Shown piece after piece: positions 36,213-47,464 of a stretch of 64,000 bases of DNA; within the stretch, counting starts at the first letter, position 1; each line of letters starts with the position of its first letter. The notes under the pieces were generated by a model. The model saw only the letters and a list, made by a program, of their open reading frames with translations. It was not told the origin of the DNA and did not search any database. The translations under genes were made by a program, and so were the position numbers. The stretch is from Diadema setosum (Eukaryota > Echinodermata > Echinoidea > Diadematoida > Diadematidae). The stretch is taken from the NCBI GenBank assembly GCA_033980235.1, contig CM067069.1:161001-225000 (forward strand), read 5' to 3'.

Positions 36213-36303
36213 GGCAGCAAAAATTGCACAGAGACGTGGCTGATGTTGGGTTGCACCCCTTTAATTCAGCTTTCGGGTGAGATGCCCTTCTTCAGAAACG
36301 CCT
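36213..36303 (-). mobile_element. Hairpin-bearing retroelement fragment, minus copy
   Basis: The minus strand reads CTGAAGAAGGGCATCTCACC, then CGAAAGCTGAATTAAAGGGG and TGCAACCCAACATCAGCC. Near-identical to 36571-36655 in the opposite orientation; each copy abuts an (AT)n tract. The text CTGANGA, a short stem, then GAAA resembles a hammerhead core as found in Penelope-like elements. Confidence 0.5.
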
Positions 36304-36570
36304 CCCCCCCCCCCCCCCATACACACCTACACATATAAGATACACCCGGCCACAACTTTTACACAGACAACATCACAAGACCGCACTCAGCAGTAATACA
36401 GTAAGTTTTGTTCCGTGATTGTATTTAATTATGTTTGTTAGTTATTTGTTGTAATTTTGTATGTTTTGTATTTATTGCTATGTTGAGTATATTTTTTAAT
36501 GTATAATATTGAAGGTTAATTAAGTTTAGTATGATTATACACCGAGGTTGATTTGTTTTGTTGTCATTGT

Positions 36571-36722
36571 AGATTCTGAAGAAGGGCATTTCGCCCGAAA
36601 GCTTAATTAAAGGGGTGCAACCCAACATCGGCCACGTCTCTGTGCAAGTTTTGCTGAAAATATATTTAACTGTCCTTGTACCGCCCCGCCATTTTCTGGT
36701 TAAGTCCATTGCTGTCTCTATG

Positions 36723-36727
<5 letters not shown>
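36571..36727 (+). mobile_element. Hairpin-bearing retroelement fragment, plus copy
   Basis: CTGAAGAAGGGCATTTCGCC continuing CGAAAGCTTAATTAAAGGGG and ACCCAACATCGGCCACGTC. The stem GGGC-ATTTC-GCCC is perfect. Ends at an (AT)n tract (36728-36766). See the inverted partner at 36213-36303. Confidence 0.5.
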
Positions 36728-36770
<43 letters not shown>

Positions 36771-37638
36771 GTCAAACCTTTCTATAGCCGCCACCCAAGG
36801 GAAACAACAAAATTGGCCGCTATAGACACGTTGGTGGCCATTTTGAACTTCAATACTTGCATTATTTTTATAATAACAGAATTAAAGTAGGCCTACCGAA
36901 TGTTATTCTTAAGAAATAACAACCAGCAAGTAAGTTTGCACGTGCAGCTATTATTAGGGGGATTTTCGTTGTACAATTTACTTCATTTTATTTATTTATT
37001 TTTTCTTTTTTCTTTTTTTGCCTACTTCTTTGCCTACAATTCGGGCCTAAGCAACTGCTCTAGCTGGCTCATAACGGTTTGCATGAATAACGTTAAAGAG
37101 TGAATTTGAAGGGAATGTGCGAAGCTGACGTAAACAACAAACAATACCCAGACAAGTACCATATTGTCCTTATTCAAAGGGATTTAAACGCTAATAAGTC
37201 GACATTTTGGTAAAATTCAAAGAGGTTATCAAAGATGTTATTCAAAGAGTTGTCTTTGCCTTTGCACCGGTAGCTTCTATTCAGGGCGGCATTACTGAAG
37301 CCTATAGCTTTAGATCTAGTAAAGTTCATGGTAAGACGACTTTTCACGGCGAAGAGATGCATTTTGTCAATCATGTCTGTGTGATTGTGACTGAGCTATG
37401 AGTCGGTAGAATTCACGTAATGAACGTTAAAGCCAGCGTATTCATGGCTGATTTAACGGTTCAGCTAAATTTTTGTGGCGGCTATACGCAGATATCCTAA
37501 ATTCACCACGGGATACGAAATGAGAGGCCGCTGGCCGCGTTAGGCAGGTGGCCGCTATGTAAAGGGTCTATAATACAGCAATTTCGTGCGGGGGAGTTTT
37601 CAGTGGCCGCTATAAGCAGGTGGCCGCTAAGAGGTTTG

Positions 37639-37640
<2 letters not shown>
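36771..37640. mobile_element. GTCAAACCT TIR element with GGCCGCTATA words, inside a TA microsatellite
   Basis: GTCAAACCTTTCTATAGCCG (36771) is inverted as GCCGCTAAGAGGTTTGAC (to 37640), with an indel. GGCCGCTATA and GGTGGCCGC words recur near both ends. (AT)n lies directly on both sides (36728-36766; 37644-37706), fitting a TA-targeting Tc1/mariner-type insertion into one microsatellite. Short frames on both strands inside are not genes. Confidence 0.7.
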
Positions 37641-37706
<66 letters not shown>

Positions 37707-37722
37707 ATATGTACGTACTCGA

Positions 37723-37796
37723 GCAGCATTCGAACCTACGACCTCCTGATCTCCGGACAGGCGTTATACCCACTAAACCACCGAGCTTCCGCCCGA
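37723..37796 (-). other. tRNA-like sequence (SINE head or tRNA pseudogene)
   Basis: The minus strand carries TGGTTTAGTGGG, a full match to the Pol III A box, and about 40 nt later GGTTCGAATGC, a near-match to the B box. The acceptor stem does not pair and the anticodon arm is irregular, so this is not a functional tRNA. It runs within 20 nt into (AT)n. Confidence 0.55.
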
Positions 37797-38657
37797 CAGC
37801 AAGTGCTGGTCCTAGTCCTTATAGCATGCAGCGGGTATACACCGTACTGCGTATACAATTCAAATTCATAAAATTCTTCCGTCGAGATGTTTTATTGCAA
37901 CTGATTGACAAATTGCCCTACCTCGTTTGTGTTGTGTATAGGCCCATAATTTCATTTATGGGTACTACCAGAGCCTTGGGTACTACTAAAACACTGACCA
38001 ATCTAGTGCTTATGTATTGTATTATAAATATCGCAACAGAGTCCGAGTTGACGAAGGACAACACCTACATGGTGTACTGATGGGTGAATCATGCATTTTT
38101 TTTCAATCAATCTTTTAATTGGAATTTCTACAAAAAGATAGAAATAATAATCCCTTTAAATTAGTAGGTTTTGTGTGTTATGAATGATTGTTATACTAGA
38201 ATGTTTACGTCGTAACAGTAGACTGTCATACTTCCGCGCTTGAGGATATTTGAATAATCACGATGCACGTTCCAAAATGTATCATCAGTGAAGCACAAGG
38301 TTTCCGCAACAGATGAGATTTATATGAGGACGTTTTAAAGATGCAAGCAAATAAAAGCTGGTGTTTAAAATTTGCCACTCTGTTTGTGCATAGTCAAATC
38401 AACGACTGATTGATTTCTCGGGGCATAATCGTGGTATTTACATTTTCCATCTGGATGTTCATTATCCGGTAGCATCAACTCATTAGTACATAAACCTGTC
38501 ACTTTTGTACCTCATTTCCGAATGTCATTCTTCCTCATTCAATCGGCACCACTCACCTGAAAGTGCAATGACACTCTATGTTCAAATTAACCGTGACCTT
38601 CAAAGTAGATTAAAAGAAAAAAGAAATTCATAATGGTAGAAAGTATTGATTGATTCT
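37797..38657. other. No recognised feature
   Basis: AT-rich sequence; frames at 37694-38080 extend out of the microsatellite and tRNA-like sequence and show no domain. Confidence 0.45.
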
Positions 38658-39955
38658 TAACTTCTCTTTCCGTTATATGTAAATGACATATCTAGTGCGT
38701 CACCTTTATTATCATTCATTGTATTTGCTGATGACACGAATATATTTTATTCACATAATAATTTGGAAATATTAGTTGGTTTGGTTGGTTTGGTTTATTT
38801 TTGCATTTTCTTTCTCCAAGTACAATTGCAAATGAAAACAGAATGATACAGATAACATGCAAATCAATACAAAAAAAAAATATCATTTGCGTAACAACAT
38901 TAGTCTGAAGTGACATATGAATCATAATAATATATTAAGGCATACTGTATCTATTAACAAAGGAGAAATCAATACAGGGACCGTCATCATAAGCAGAGCT
39001 TGACGTGGATGAGGCCCTATCTGAATATGTGATACCAATATAATACAACACCAATTATATATGTACTCATAAAACTCTTAATCTTGATACACGAAACACA
39101 TTTTGCTAGAGAAAAAAGAAAAAGAAAAAGAAAAAAAAAGAAAAGAAAAATAGTCACTTGGCGCTTTAAAACAAGAAAAAAAAAACAGCAGTAATACAGT
39201 AAATTTGGAATTACCGAAAGTTTCTGAATGGTTCAGGTGTAATAAATTATCTTTGAATATAGATAAAAATCATTTTATACATTTCAAACGTTGTAATGCT
39301 AGGTCGGTTACTACTCCTTTAAACATTAAGATCGATGATTTATTTATTCAACAGAAACAGCATTCCAAATTTCTTGGTGTAGTTCTTGATGAAAATTTAA
39401 TCTGGAATGCGCTTATGCGTTATATTTTAAGTTAAATATCTATTATCTCTAAACTGAAGTTTATTTTACCTTTAAGCACTATATTTTTGTTATATATCAC
39501 GGTATTACCATATATTTTTTGTTGTACACGTAATTGTTTGGGCTAATTGTGGTAAAACAAAAGTTAATCCTATTTTATTATTACAAAAAAGAGCAGTCCG
39601 CATTTTGTATAGGATCATCTTATTTTGCCAATACGGATCCATTGTTTTATAAATTGAAAACACTAAAAGTGGCTGATATTAATGCACTTCGAGTCGAGTT
39701 TTTATGTTTAAGTACATTAATAGACAACTTCCTTCATCTTTTGATATATTTTTTTTCGCTTTTAATAACAGTATTCATTCATATCCAACTCGTAATGCCA
39801 GAAATTTTCATCTTAAGAATCCAAAATTGTTAGAAGCACTGATTTTATACGACATCATGGGACTGACTTGTGGAATAGTCTTCCTAATTGTATTAGAATA
39901 TCTTCAAGTCAATTCTCAGTCAAGCAAATAATGAAACGACATTTATTATCGTTGT
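38658..39955 (+). pseudogene. Decayed LINE reverse transcriptase, 3' half
   Basis: Pieces in several frames: PLYVNDISSASPLLSFIVFA then DDTNIFY (the FADD box, 38670-38745), an insert, then VSEWFRCNKLSLNIDKN and KFLGVVLDENLIWN (39205-39410), LQKRAVRILY-like (39580), NPKL...WNSLPNCIR (39820-39900). Resembles the CR1/L2/Jockey-type RT C-terminal half. Insert 38772-39190 begins TTGGTTTGGTTGGTTTGGTT, the mirror of a LINE tail in minus orientation. Confidence 0.75.
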
Positions 39956-40023
39956 ATAATGCAGGGTGATCGTTGATTCTTTTTGTTACTCCATGACAAT
40001 TAACCAAGTTTGACAGTCTCCTA

Positions 40024-40027
<4 letters not shown>

Positions 40028-40059
<32 letters not shown>

Positions 40060-41767
40060 ATTGCGATCGCCCTTCGTCCGGAGTCCGTCGTCCGTCGTGC
40101 GTCGTCCGTCGTGCGTCGTCCGTCGTGCGTAAACTTTTTTACATTTTCATCTTCTTCTTGAGAACCCCAAGACCGATTTTCACCAAACTCTGCAGGTAGC
40201 ATCCCTAGGGGGATAGGATCTCAATTTGTTCAAATGGGCACCATGGCCCACCTGGGGGCCCCAGGGGGGCCCAAACCCCCTAAAATTAAGGAATTTCAAA
40301 AATCTTCTTCTCTAGAACCAGAAGTGATGGGGCTTACTTAATACGATGAGTTAGTACATTGATGACTGTAGTTTCAAGTTTGATCATGGGGGAATCAGGT
40401 GTGCCCCCCCCCCCCCTTGGGACCCAGGGGAGGGGGGTTTGGGAGGGGTCCTAATGGGGCCTAAATCGTACATTTTCATCTTCACTTTGAGATCCCCATG
40501 TCTAATTTTCACCAAACTTGGCAGGTAGCATCCCTAGGGGGATAGGATCTCAATTTGCTCAAATGGGCACCATGGCCCACATGGGGGGCCCCAGGGGACC
40601 AAAACCCCCTAAAATTAAGGAATCTTTAAAAATCTTCTTCTCTAGAACCAGAAGTGATAGGGCTTAGTTAATACTATGAGTTAGTACATTGATGACTAGT
40701 TTCAAGTTTGTTCATGGGGGAATCAGGGGTGCCCCCCTTGGGACCCACAGGGGAGGGGGTTGGGAGGGGTCCAAATGGGGCCTAAATTGTACATTTTCAT
40801 CTTCACTTTGAGATCCCCATGTCTGATTTTCACCAAAATTTGGTAGGTAGCATCCATAGGGGGATAGGATCTCAATTTGTTCAAATGGGCACCATGCCCA
40901 CCTGGGGCCCCAGGGGGCCCAAACCCCTAAAATTAAGGAATCTTTAAAAATCTTCTTCTTTAGAACCAGAAGTGATAGGGCTTAGTTAATACTATGAGTT
41001 AGTACATTGATGACTGTAGTTTTAGGTTTGTTCATGGGGGAATCAGGGGTGCCCCCCCCCCCCCTTGGGACCCACAGGGGAGGGGTTTGGGAGGGGTCCA
41101 AATGGGGCCTAAATTGTACATTTTCATCTTCATTTTAAGATCCCCATGTCTGATTTTCACCAAACTTGGTAGGTAGCATCCCTAGGGGGATAGGATCCCA
41201 ATTTGTTCAAATGGGCACCATGGCGTACCTGGGGGGCCCCCAGGGGGCCCAAACCCCCTAAAATTAAGGAATCTTTAAAAATCTTCTCTAGAACCAGAAG
41301 TGACAGGACTTAGATAATACTATGAGTTAGTACATTGATGACTGTAGTTTCAAGTTTGTTCATGGGATTGGCGGAATCAGGGGTGCCTCCCCCCCCCCCC
41401 CCCCCCCCCCACTCTGGGACCCAGGAGAGGGGATGGAGATGGGTCCTAATCGGACCTGAATTGTACATGTTCATCTTCTAAAACTCTACTAACTCTTCTA
41501 AAACTAAACATCTACTCTAAAACCAGAAATGATAAAGCAAAGTCAATACCATGAGTTTGTACATTGATGACTTTAGTTCCAAGTTTGTTCATTGCAGATC
41601 CAGGGCTGCCTGCCCCCACCCCCCCCCCCTCCACCCTGGAGTTGAGGAGGGAGGATCCATATATGCAGACCTACGTTTCCAATATTTTCAGGTATGAGTG
41701 TGCAAGAATGCATGGAAGGTGAAATTGCGATACTCAGGTGAGCGCGTGACCCCCGGGTCTCTTGTTC
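40028..41767 (+). repeat. AGCTCACCTGAG repeat with ~325 bp internal tandem units
   Basis: Starts with the hairpin AGCTCACCTGAGCC-GAA-GGCTCAAGTGAGCT and (CGTCGTC)-type text; ends GCGATACTCAGGTGAGCGCG then CCCCGGGTCTCTTGTT. AGCTCACCTGAG / CTCAGGTGAGC is a short terminal inverted repeat. The landmark AGAACCAGAAGTGA recurs at 40314, 40644, 40962 and 41290, and a decayed version at 41519. Non-coding; truncated relatives at 8386 and 30822. Confidence 0.75.
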
Positions 41768-42489
41768 TTTATTGGATTGTTTGCATTTTTGACCTGTTAT
41801 ATCACATTAATTTGAAATTCATTCATAAATTAGTTCTGGATTGATATCCGCCATCTTCTGAAGGGTCATAATATGTCTAATAAAAGTGTGCGGACACATT
41901 TATAATTGCTACGATATTCTTTCCACCACAATGTTATATTACATGATTCGTTTCCATACATAATACGCACACATAAAGATTACGTATATAATTTTTCTAT
42001 ATGATTTTTTTTTTCGCTCAAACAACAAAGCTGCACATATGCACTTGCACCCTAACTCACCATTGCACTGATGCATTTCGTAGCTACCCTATTCGGATAC
42101 ACAATTTGATATGTATTAAATGATTTGTAAAGAAATATAAGCCATAAGCTTTTCCTGAGGCCGCCATCAAACTCAAGTTTCAGCTTAAGATGACGGTCTC
42201 CTGCATTTTGTATGTATTAACTCGATTGAATAATCAATGATTTTCCAATTGTTTTTGTATGATTATAATTCACCTATACAATATTTCATTATTGGTACAT
42301 TATGACTGTATTTCTATTCATCTTTTGTTGGATATGATATGTTATAGGACTAGAAAATTGTTTGTTATGTTGTATATACTTTGTGAAAAATGCAGAAATA
42401 AATCAAATCAAACATTTCAAAAGCGTGTTTATCATGCATAGTGATATTAGCCTCAACAACATTTGTAAATTGATATTTTGTTGGCGAGG

Positions 42490-42496
<7 letters not shown>
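41768..42496. other. No recognised feature
   Basis: AT-rich intergenic sequence up to the TA microsatellite at 42497-42662. The Tyr/Ile frames there are microsatellite artefacts. Confidence 0.5.
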
Positions 42497-42538
<42 letters not shown>

Positions 42539-42553
42539 GGATATACATATAGG

Positions 42554-42610
<57 letters not shown>

Positions 42611-42623
42611 GGTTATACATATA

Positions 42624-42662
<39 letters not shown>
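42497..42662. repeat. Compound (AT)n with ATACATATAGG interruptions
   Basis: Two long TA runs separated by repeats of ATACATATAGGATAT. Confidence 0.95.
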
Positions 42663-42667
<5 letters not shown>

Positions 42668-43159
42668 TTTCAGCTCAAATATATACATGTCTACAGGTCA
42701 TACGACGAGGCAACCAATTATCAATTAACTACACAACGTCGTTTTAACTAATTTCTCTCTTTTAGAAAAAAAAAGTGATATCAGTAACTCTTGTTTTCGA
42801 TGCAATCATTACCATTATATTTGCTTAATTAAAGCCTCACCAATAAAATCGACATGAGCCCGCTATCGCTTATTGCACTTTTCTGGCACCCGTAATATCA
42901 GTGGCACATCGCTGATTACAAATCCATTACCGACATTCAGCGGAAGTAAATAACGTTGGCCGTGTATTTCGAATTCGAGGAGCGGTCTTTCATTTCAGGA
43001 ATCTCTTTTCACCTACCTAGTCATATCAGTTCGTCTAAAGTTTTAGTTCATAGCAGATGGTGGGTCTTCCTATCCGTAGAGACAATGGATAACATCAGGT
43101 CAGCCCTAACGGATGTTCACGTGCTTGCGAGGGAATTGAATTCACTCAAGGATAGATAT

Positions 43160-43550
43160 GATTCTATTACGTAATACTCGTATAAGTCTTCAGAGGGTAG
43201 CATTTCCCAGGTGTTTAAGGCAGTGAAGTCACATAATGAAATTCAAAGTAGCAAAAAAAGCTGCTGAAAACTGCTTAGCCAATGAAGGCGAGCCAATGAA
43301 GTAATATGGAGTCAAAAGAGGCCTGAGCTTTCGATCCTAGCAGAATCTTCGTCAGAGGCAAAATGACAAACAGGCAGGGAAAGCAATCACATATAAGGAC
43401 TTCACACAACAAGAACAGACAGGGACAGGCTGGGTACACAAAATACCTACTTTGAAATTCAAAGTAGGTAAAAATTCCAAGCAGTCCCAGTTGGCTATAA
43501 ATACCTGTGTCAGTGAGCAGCAAACATCTTGTTCAAGTGTGACGGCAGTG
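43160..43550 (-). mobile_element. Repeat J, copy interrupted by a 14-bp-duplication insertion
   Basis: Reverse complement of 50940-51050: ACGTAATACTCGTATAAG, TTTCCCAGGTGTTTAAGGCA, CATAATGAAATTC, then GTAGGTAAAAATTCCAAGC and CTGTGTCAGTGAGCAGCAAA. Continuity is broken at 43252-43452. Confidence 0.7.
43252..43452 (-). mobile_element. ~200 bp insertion with hammerhead-like core
   Basis: GAAATTCAAAGTAG occurs at 43238-43251 and 43453-43466, flanking about 201 bp absent from the paralogous site at 50990-51012. The minus strand carries CTGACGAAGATTCTGCTAGG then ATCGAAAGCTCAGG: a CTGANGA box, a six-pair stem with GCT loop and GAAA. The right junction also has the inverted host word CCTACTTTGA, making a small palindrome. 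Penelope-like element fragment is the leading guess. Confidence 0.6.
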
Positions 43551-43725
43551 AATATACATCTCAAACTCCAATGTCTAGTGATCGGGAAGACACGCTACCT
43601 TCTCAGCCCCCATCCCCGCGGGGAAATCAGGGCATGGAAGGCCGCCTTGAAGCTCAACTAGAGAGACCTGTAATCTATCCGAGACACTCTCCCGCTTCAT
43701 GGATAGGGCGGCGGGCGGCGGCACA

Positions 43726-43765
43726 CCAAGGAGGTACTAGGCGAGCTCGCCTAGTACCTCCTTGG
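43726..43765. repeat. 40-base perfect palindrome
   Basis: Arms CCAAGGAGGTACTAGGCGAG and its exact reverse complement, without spacer. The terminal CCAAGGAGGT word also starts the hairpin at 63969-63998. Confidence 0.9.
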
Positions 43766-44843
43766 GCACACCGTGGTGATGACAAAAGGCATGGGAGCCA
43801 TGCAGCTGGTGCAGGAGAGCTCCTCCTCCCGGCGATTTGTCTGGACATGCGAGCCATGTCCGCGGGGACAGGGGCGCTGCCCCGCCCATCGAAGACTTCA
43901 GCGAGCTAGCCAACCCCATCGGCAGCTCATCGGACGACGATATTCTCATGTCAGCCTCTTTCCCGGCAAATCTGATTGCCTTGCCCTGTATGGGTGGTCT
44001 TGAATCTGCCCTCGTGGTTATGGTCATTATGACAACCGAATTGATTCGGATGCCATGCCCTCACAGCCAAATTCTTTCAAAGCCTGATACCAAATTTGAT
44101 TTTAACAACGACATATGACTGAAATTCTGATCTTGTTTGGACCAAATTGAAAAATTGGCTGATTTGCTAATAAATTAAGGCAGTCACACTGCCACATCAG
44201 AAGGAAATGCTCAATTGCCATTGTATGCCCAAGCAGTTCTCACAACAAAAATCGAGAGCAAACTTGGGCGATCATCCTTCACAAGTCTTGTTGTGAGCTC
44301 TCAACTTCTACAACAAAATGTAGTGAAAGGACTTCTACTACATGGATAAATCCTTTCTGAAATTCACAGATCATGCACGGGTAATCAACCATGCAATTTA
44401 CACAACATGAATTAAACAACTCACGTGACCATCGATGGCCTGTGACACTCTCGGGCTTTGCTTATTGTATGATCAGAGCATGCACCATCGACGTAGCTTG
44501 AGACCCCTTCTCAACCCTTCTCAACAACACTTGTGCAGCAAGTCGATTTCACTTGATAGAAAGTTATTCATGTTCAGAAAAGACATCTGAGAAAAACTGA
44601 CAAGTTTAGTGTCACATAGGCATACAACGCGGGTCAGAATTTATCTACCCAAGTCAGCAAATTGCAAAAAAAAAAAGAAAAAAGAAAAAGGATGAGTACT
44701 GCCCAAAACCGTTCACTGCTGAAAATCTCAAGTTCTTCAAAGATGACTGGTCAAAATAACTTTCAATCCTTGGATATTGGCCACAACATTTGGCTACGAA
44801 ACCAATTTCATTTCAACCCCATACCAATAAATTTTCCTCTACA

Positions 44844-45308
44844 AAGTGTACATTCTACCGAGGAGGAAAAGGCAACCCATGAAGAATCGTCTCTGCAGAT
44901 TCTCTCAAAACAAGTTATTAGAGAGATTCCTCATTTGGAGTATCAATTCTATTCTACCAAAGACTGGTGGTCTAAGTCCAATCATAAATTTGAAAAACTT
45001 GAACAAATTTGTGAGATACGAACAATGCAGAGTGGAACAGTTTCGCTTGATTAAGGCTTTAATTTTGCCCCTCCAAAGGGTGCATGTTTATCGATATCCG
45101 TTCACCTCGTTTATCAAGCGTAGTCTTTCGAATGGAAATGGTATTTTTACTGCATGCCTTCAGTGCCTCTCTGTCTGGCCTTAGTTCGGCCCCACAGATT
45201 TTCATTAAAGTTATGAAACCTGTCTTTGCCTCGGAGAGGAGTAGTGGCATTAGAACAATCACCTATCTCGATGATATCCAAGTTCTTTCTCACACCAGAG
45301 AAGAGTAA
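44844..45308 (+). pseudogene. DIRS-like reverse transcriptase remnant
   Basis: RNA-dependent DNA polymerase domain split between frames: residues matching the region before the fingers lie in one frame (44862-44945), the fingers in a second, and the palm with YLDD in a third (45160-45308). The stretch between LIKALILP and GLSSAP, which normally holds the first catalytic Asp, is poorly conserved. Inactive. Confidence 0.75.
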
Positions 45309-45338
45309 ACCAATTTTATGATCAACTTGTTGTCATCT

Positions 45339-45728
45339 TTAAAGGGATCGTATAGCTTTGGTTGAGACCTAATTTCAGGTTTCTAACATTATTTGGTGAG
45401 ATAATGAGAAACCTCTTACGAAATATGAAAGAGCATGTAATTCTATGATGAATTCAATGTTAATTTTATGAAAATTGGTTTTGAAATGGCCGAGATATCA
45501 AAAAAAGAGCTCTTCTAATAAAGTGTGGGACCCACACTTTATTACCATCGCTTTGTTTTACTTTGTTTTTGGATGTTTCAGTCATTCCACACCCGATTTT
45601 CATCAAATAAACTTTGAATTCCTCTTAAAATGGTATGCTCTGTACTATATTATAAGTGTTTTCTTGGTATCTCGCAAAAAGTTAAAAGCCCAATTCTCAT
45701 CTCCACCAATACTGTACTATCCCTTTAA
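45339..45728. mobile_element. TTAA-flanked MITE family B, copy 3 (in DIRS relic)
   Basis: TTAAAGGGATCGTATAGC and ...GTACTATCCCTTTAA are inverted; the interior matches 1551-1941 (GAAAGAGCATGTAATTCTA, GAAATGGCCGAGATATC). It lies between the RT palm and its thumb-side text (SLNPKHVETFLGSHI), so it interrupted the coding region. Confidence 0.8.
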
Positions 45729-46051
45729 GAGTTTCAGTAAGGATTTTGAAAAATTCAGTTTAAACCCAAAGCACGTCGAGACCTTCCTTGGTTCTCATAT
45801 TAATTCCAGCAAATGATGTTCAGTTTTTCCTCAGACAAGATTGACAAGGTTACTACTTTTGGAAATTAAATCTTGTATAGCAACGAAACCAAATTTCTGG
45901 ATTTTAATGCTTTCCACAAGAAAATTACATTCTTGTCACTTGGGACTAGAAAAAAAAATTAAATAAACTAATGCTCTGCGTAAAGCAGAAGATGACTTCG
46001 ACACTTTAGTTACGTTATCTTTAGTCATGCCATATCCATACAAAATATTCT

Positions 46052-46900
46052 TTGGTGGTGGCTGTCTCGCAAGACAAAGAATTATTTTCCACCCCCATTA
46101 GCATGATAATTTCAAGCGATGCTAGCATCTCAGTATGGGGGAGTAGTCTGAACAATAACAATTCCTTTGCTCAGGGAGTCAGCTGGAGTGCCAAACAGAA
46201 TTCCCCACTTATCAATGTGCTTAACCTCTTGCAATAAGCCAGTTCGGAGTTAGCTCATGGGCACATTGGTACGAATGACCTTTCTTTTTTCTCAGTTGGT
46301 TAGGGGCACTTCACTCGTTTTCAGAGCGACATAATGCATAAGCTTTACGTAACAATTTATGGGATTCATCAATCCCATTCAAACAAAGAATAAACTTGCG
46401 TAGACCAGATGAGCAGAATAATCTGTCAATTCACACTTGAGAAAGCATCCATTTCATTATTTTGCATTGGATGTATTGACAATCTCTTTCTATTGATATT
46501 GCCAAATACCACTTTTGCTGTCAGGTGGATGTGCTGGCAAGCGACATTTATAAGGATTACATGAATAATCATTACATGACAGATGCTTATCCCAGTAAAT
46601 TTAAAAACCAAAATGCCTGTTGGTCCGAATGACCTTGTTTCTGCTCATGTGCAAAGTGGAACTCCGAACTGGCTTATTCAGAACGGTCTTGAAGCCCTGT
46701 GTGGCTCGTGTACAAAAAAATGTGCATATTCATAATTCGGTCAGACATTTCTACAGCTGTTTCACACGTAAACAAAGAGGTGGTAGCATACCTGACCCGA
46801 ACGAATTCACAGCAAACATAGGAATTGGTGTCTAGCAATTGGATATCAGCTTCACATCTTAACAGGTGTAGACAATTCTGAAGCTTACTGCTTGTCTCGC
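46052..46900 (+). pseudogene. DIRS-like RNase H remnant, split by a TIR element
   Basis: IISSDASISVWGSSLNNNNS and WSAKQNSPLINVLNLL (to 46230) hold the first RNase H Asp and the Glu-helix region. After the inserted element (46234-46677), coding similarity resumes with NGLEALCGSC, RGGSIPDPNEF and LTGVDNSEA-x-CLSR. RNase H would degrade the RNA strand during reverse transcription. Inactive. Confidence 0.72.
46234..46677 (-). mobile_element. AAGCCAGTTCGG TIR element, copy 2 (uninterrupted)
   Basis: AATAAGCCAGTTCGGAGTT at each end, inverted. The minus strand is collinear with 9980-10086 + 15772-16106 and contains a single GTAATG (46571-46576 on the complement) at the point where copy 1 has the 5.7 kb insertion. 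TA-type target duplication is compatible in both copies. Confidence 0.85.
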
Positions 46901-47464
46901 AGAGACATGAACAAATAATTACTATTACACATGTTTTTTTCATCACATAATCCACAATCTCTACATATCAGTGACCCTGATGTTGACCTTAATTTGCATC
47001 TCGCTTCAACCACCAGTTCGCTCCTTATGTCAAATGGAAGCCAAATTTTATTGCCCTGGCTTTTGATGCTCTTTTTCCTTACCCTGGAACGTTTTCACTC
47101 CTCCACAAGCTTCAACTGGACAATGCTACTTCGTACAGCCTAATTTATTCGGAATCATGTCTGGGTTGTACACCTGCCACCAGTTAGGAGATTGATATGA
47201 AGCCGGCGTTCAAGCATTACGTCGTCAGAGTGAGATTTGAGGTGTCATGATAAGCGTTGACTGAACTGTGTGCATGGGCGTATGTGAAGTGTCTGTGTGT
47301 TGTTTTGTTTCTTGTACCACCATCTTATTTGTATCTAGATTGAAAGACCGGAAATAAATCTTATAATTTCCGGAATTATGGTGTATTGTGCTTACTCTGT
47401 CTGAGTTCTGTATTCAAGGAGTCACACTGGACCAACAAGCAATCACACGCTCACACCGGCTGTG

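Larger units (their letters stand above)
43840..47150 (+). mobile_element. Decayed DIRS-type retrotransposon (gag-RT-RNase H remnants)
   Basis: Order: gag-like text (SSSDDDILMSASFPANLIAL, 43920-43980), RT N-terminus (EEEKATHEESSLQILSKQVI at 44862), RT fingers (LPKTGGLSPIINLKNLNKFV, about 44950), RT palm (GLSSAPQIFIKVMKPVF then RTITYLDDIQVL, 45180-45295; the YLDD catalytic box), RNase H (IISSDASISVWGSSL, 46110; HILTGVDNSEA...LSR, 46850-46900), and a PDVDL...LTLERF segment (46975-47105). GLSSAP-x-x-F-x-K-x-MKP is characteristic of DIRS/Ngaro RTs. Many stops and frameshifts. No tyrosine recombinase is seen. Interrupted by elements at 45339-45728 and 46234-46677. Confidence 0.8.

Noticed and set aside
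37723..37796. Functional tRNA gene
   Set aside because: A and B boxes are present, but the acceptor stem does not pair and the anticodon arm is irregular.
42362..42751. 129-codon Tyr/Ile frame, mirrored on the other strand
   Set aside because: Produced by the TA microsatellite.
43529..44118. GC-rich overlapping frames as a possible novel gene
   Set aside because: Frames on both strands are open because of GC bias; the later part fits DIRS gag-like text and the earlier part shows no domain.
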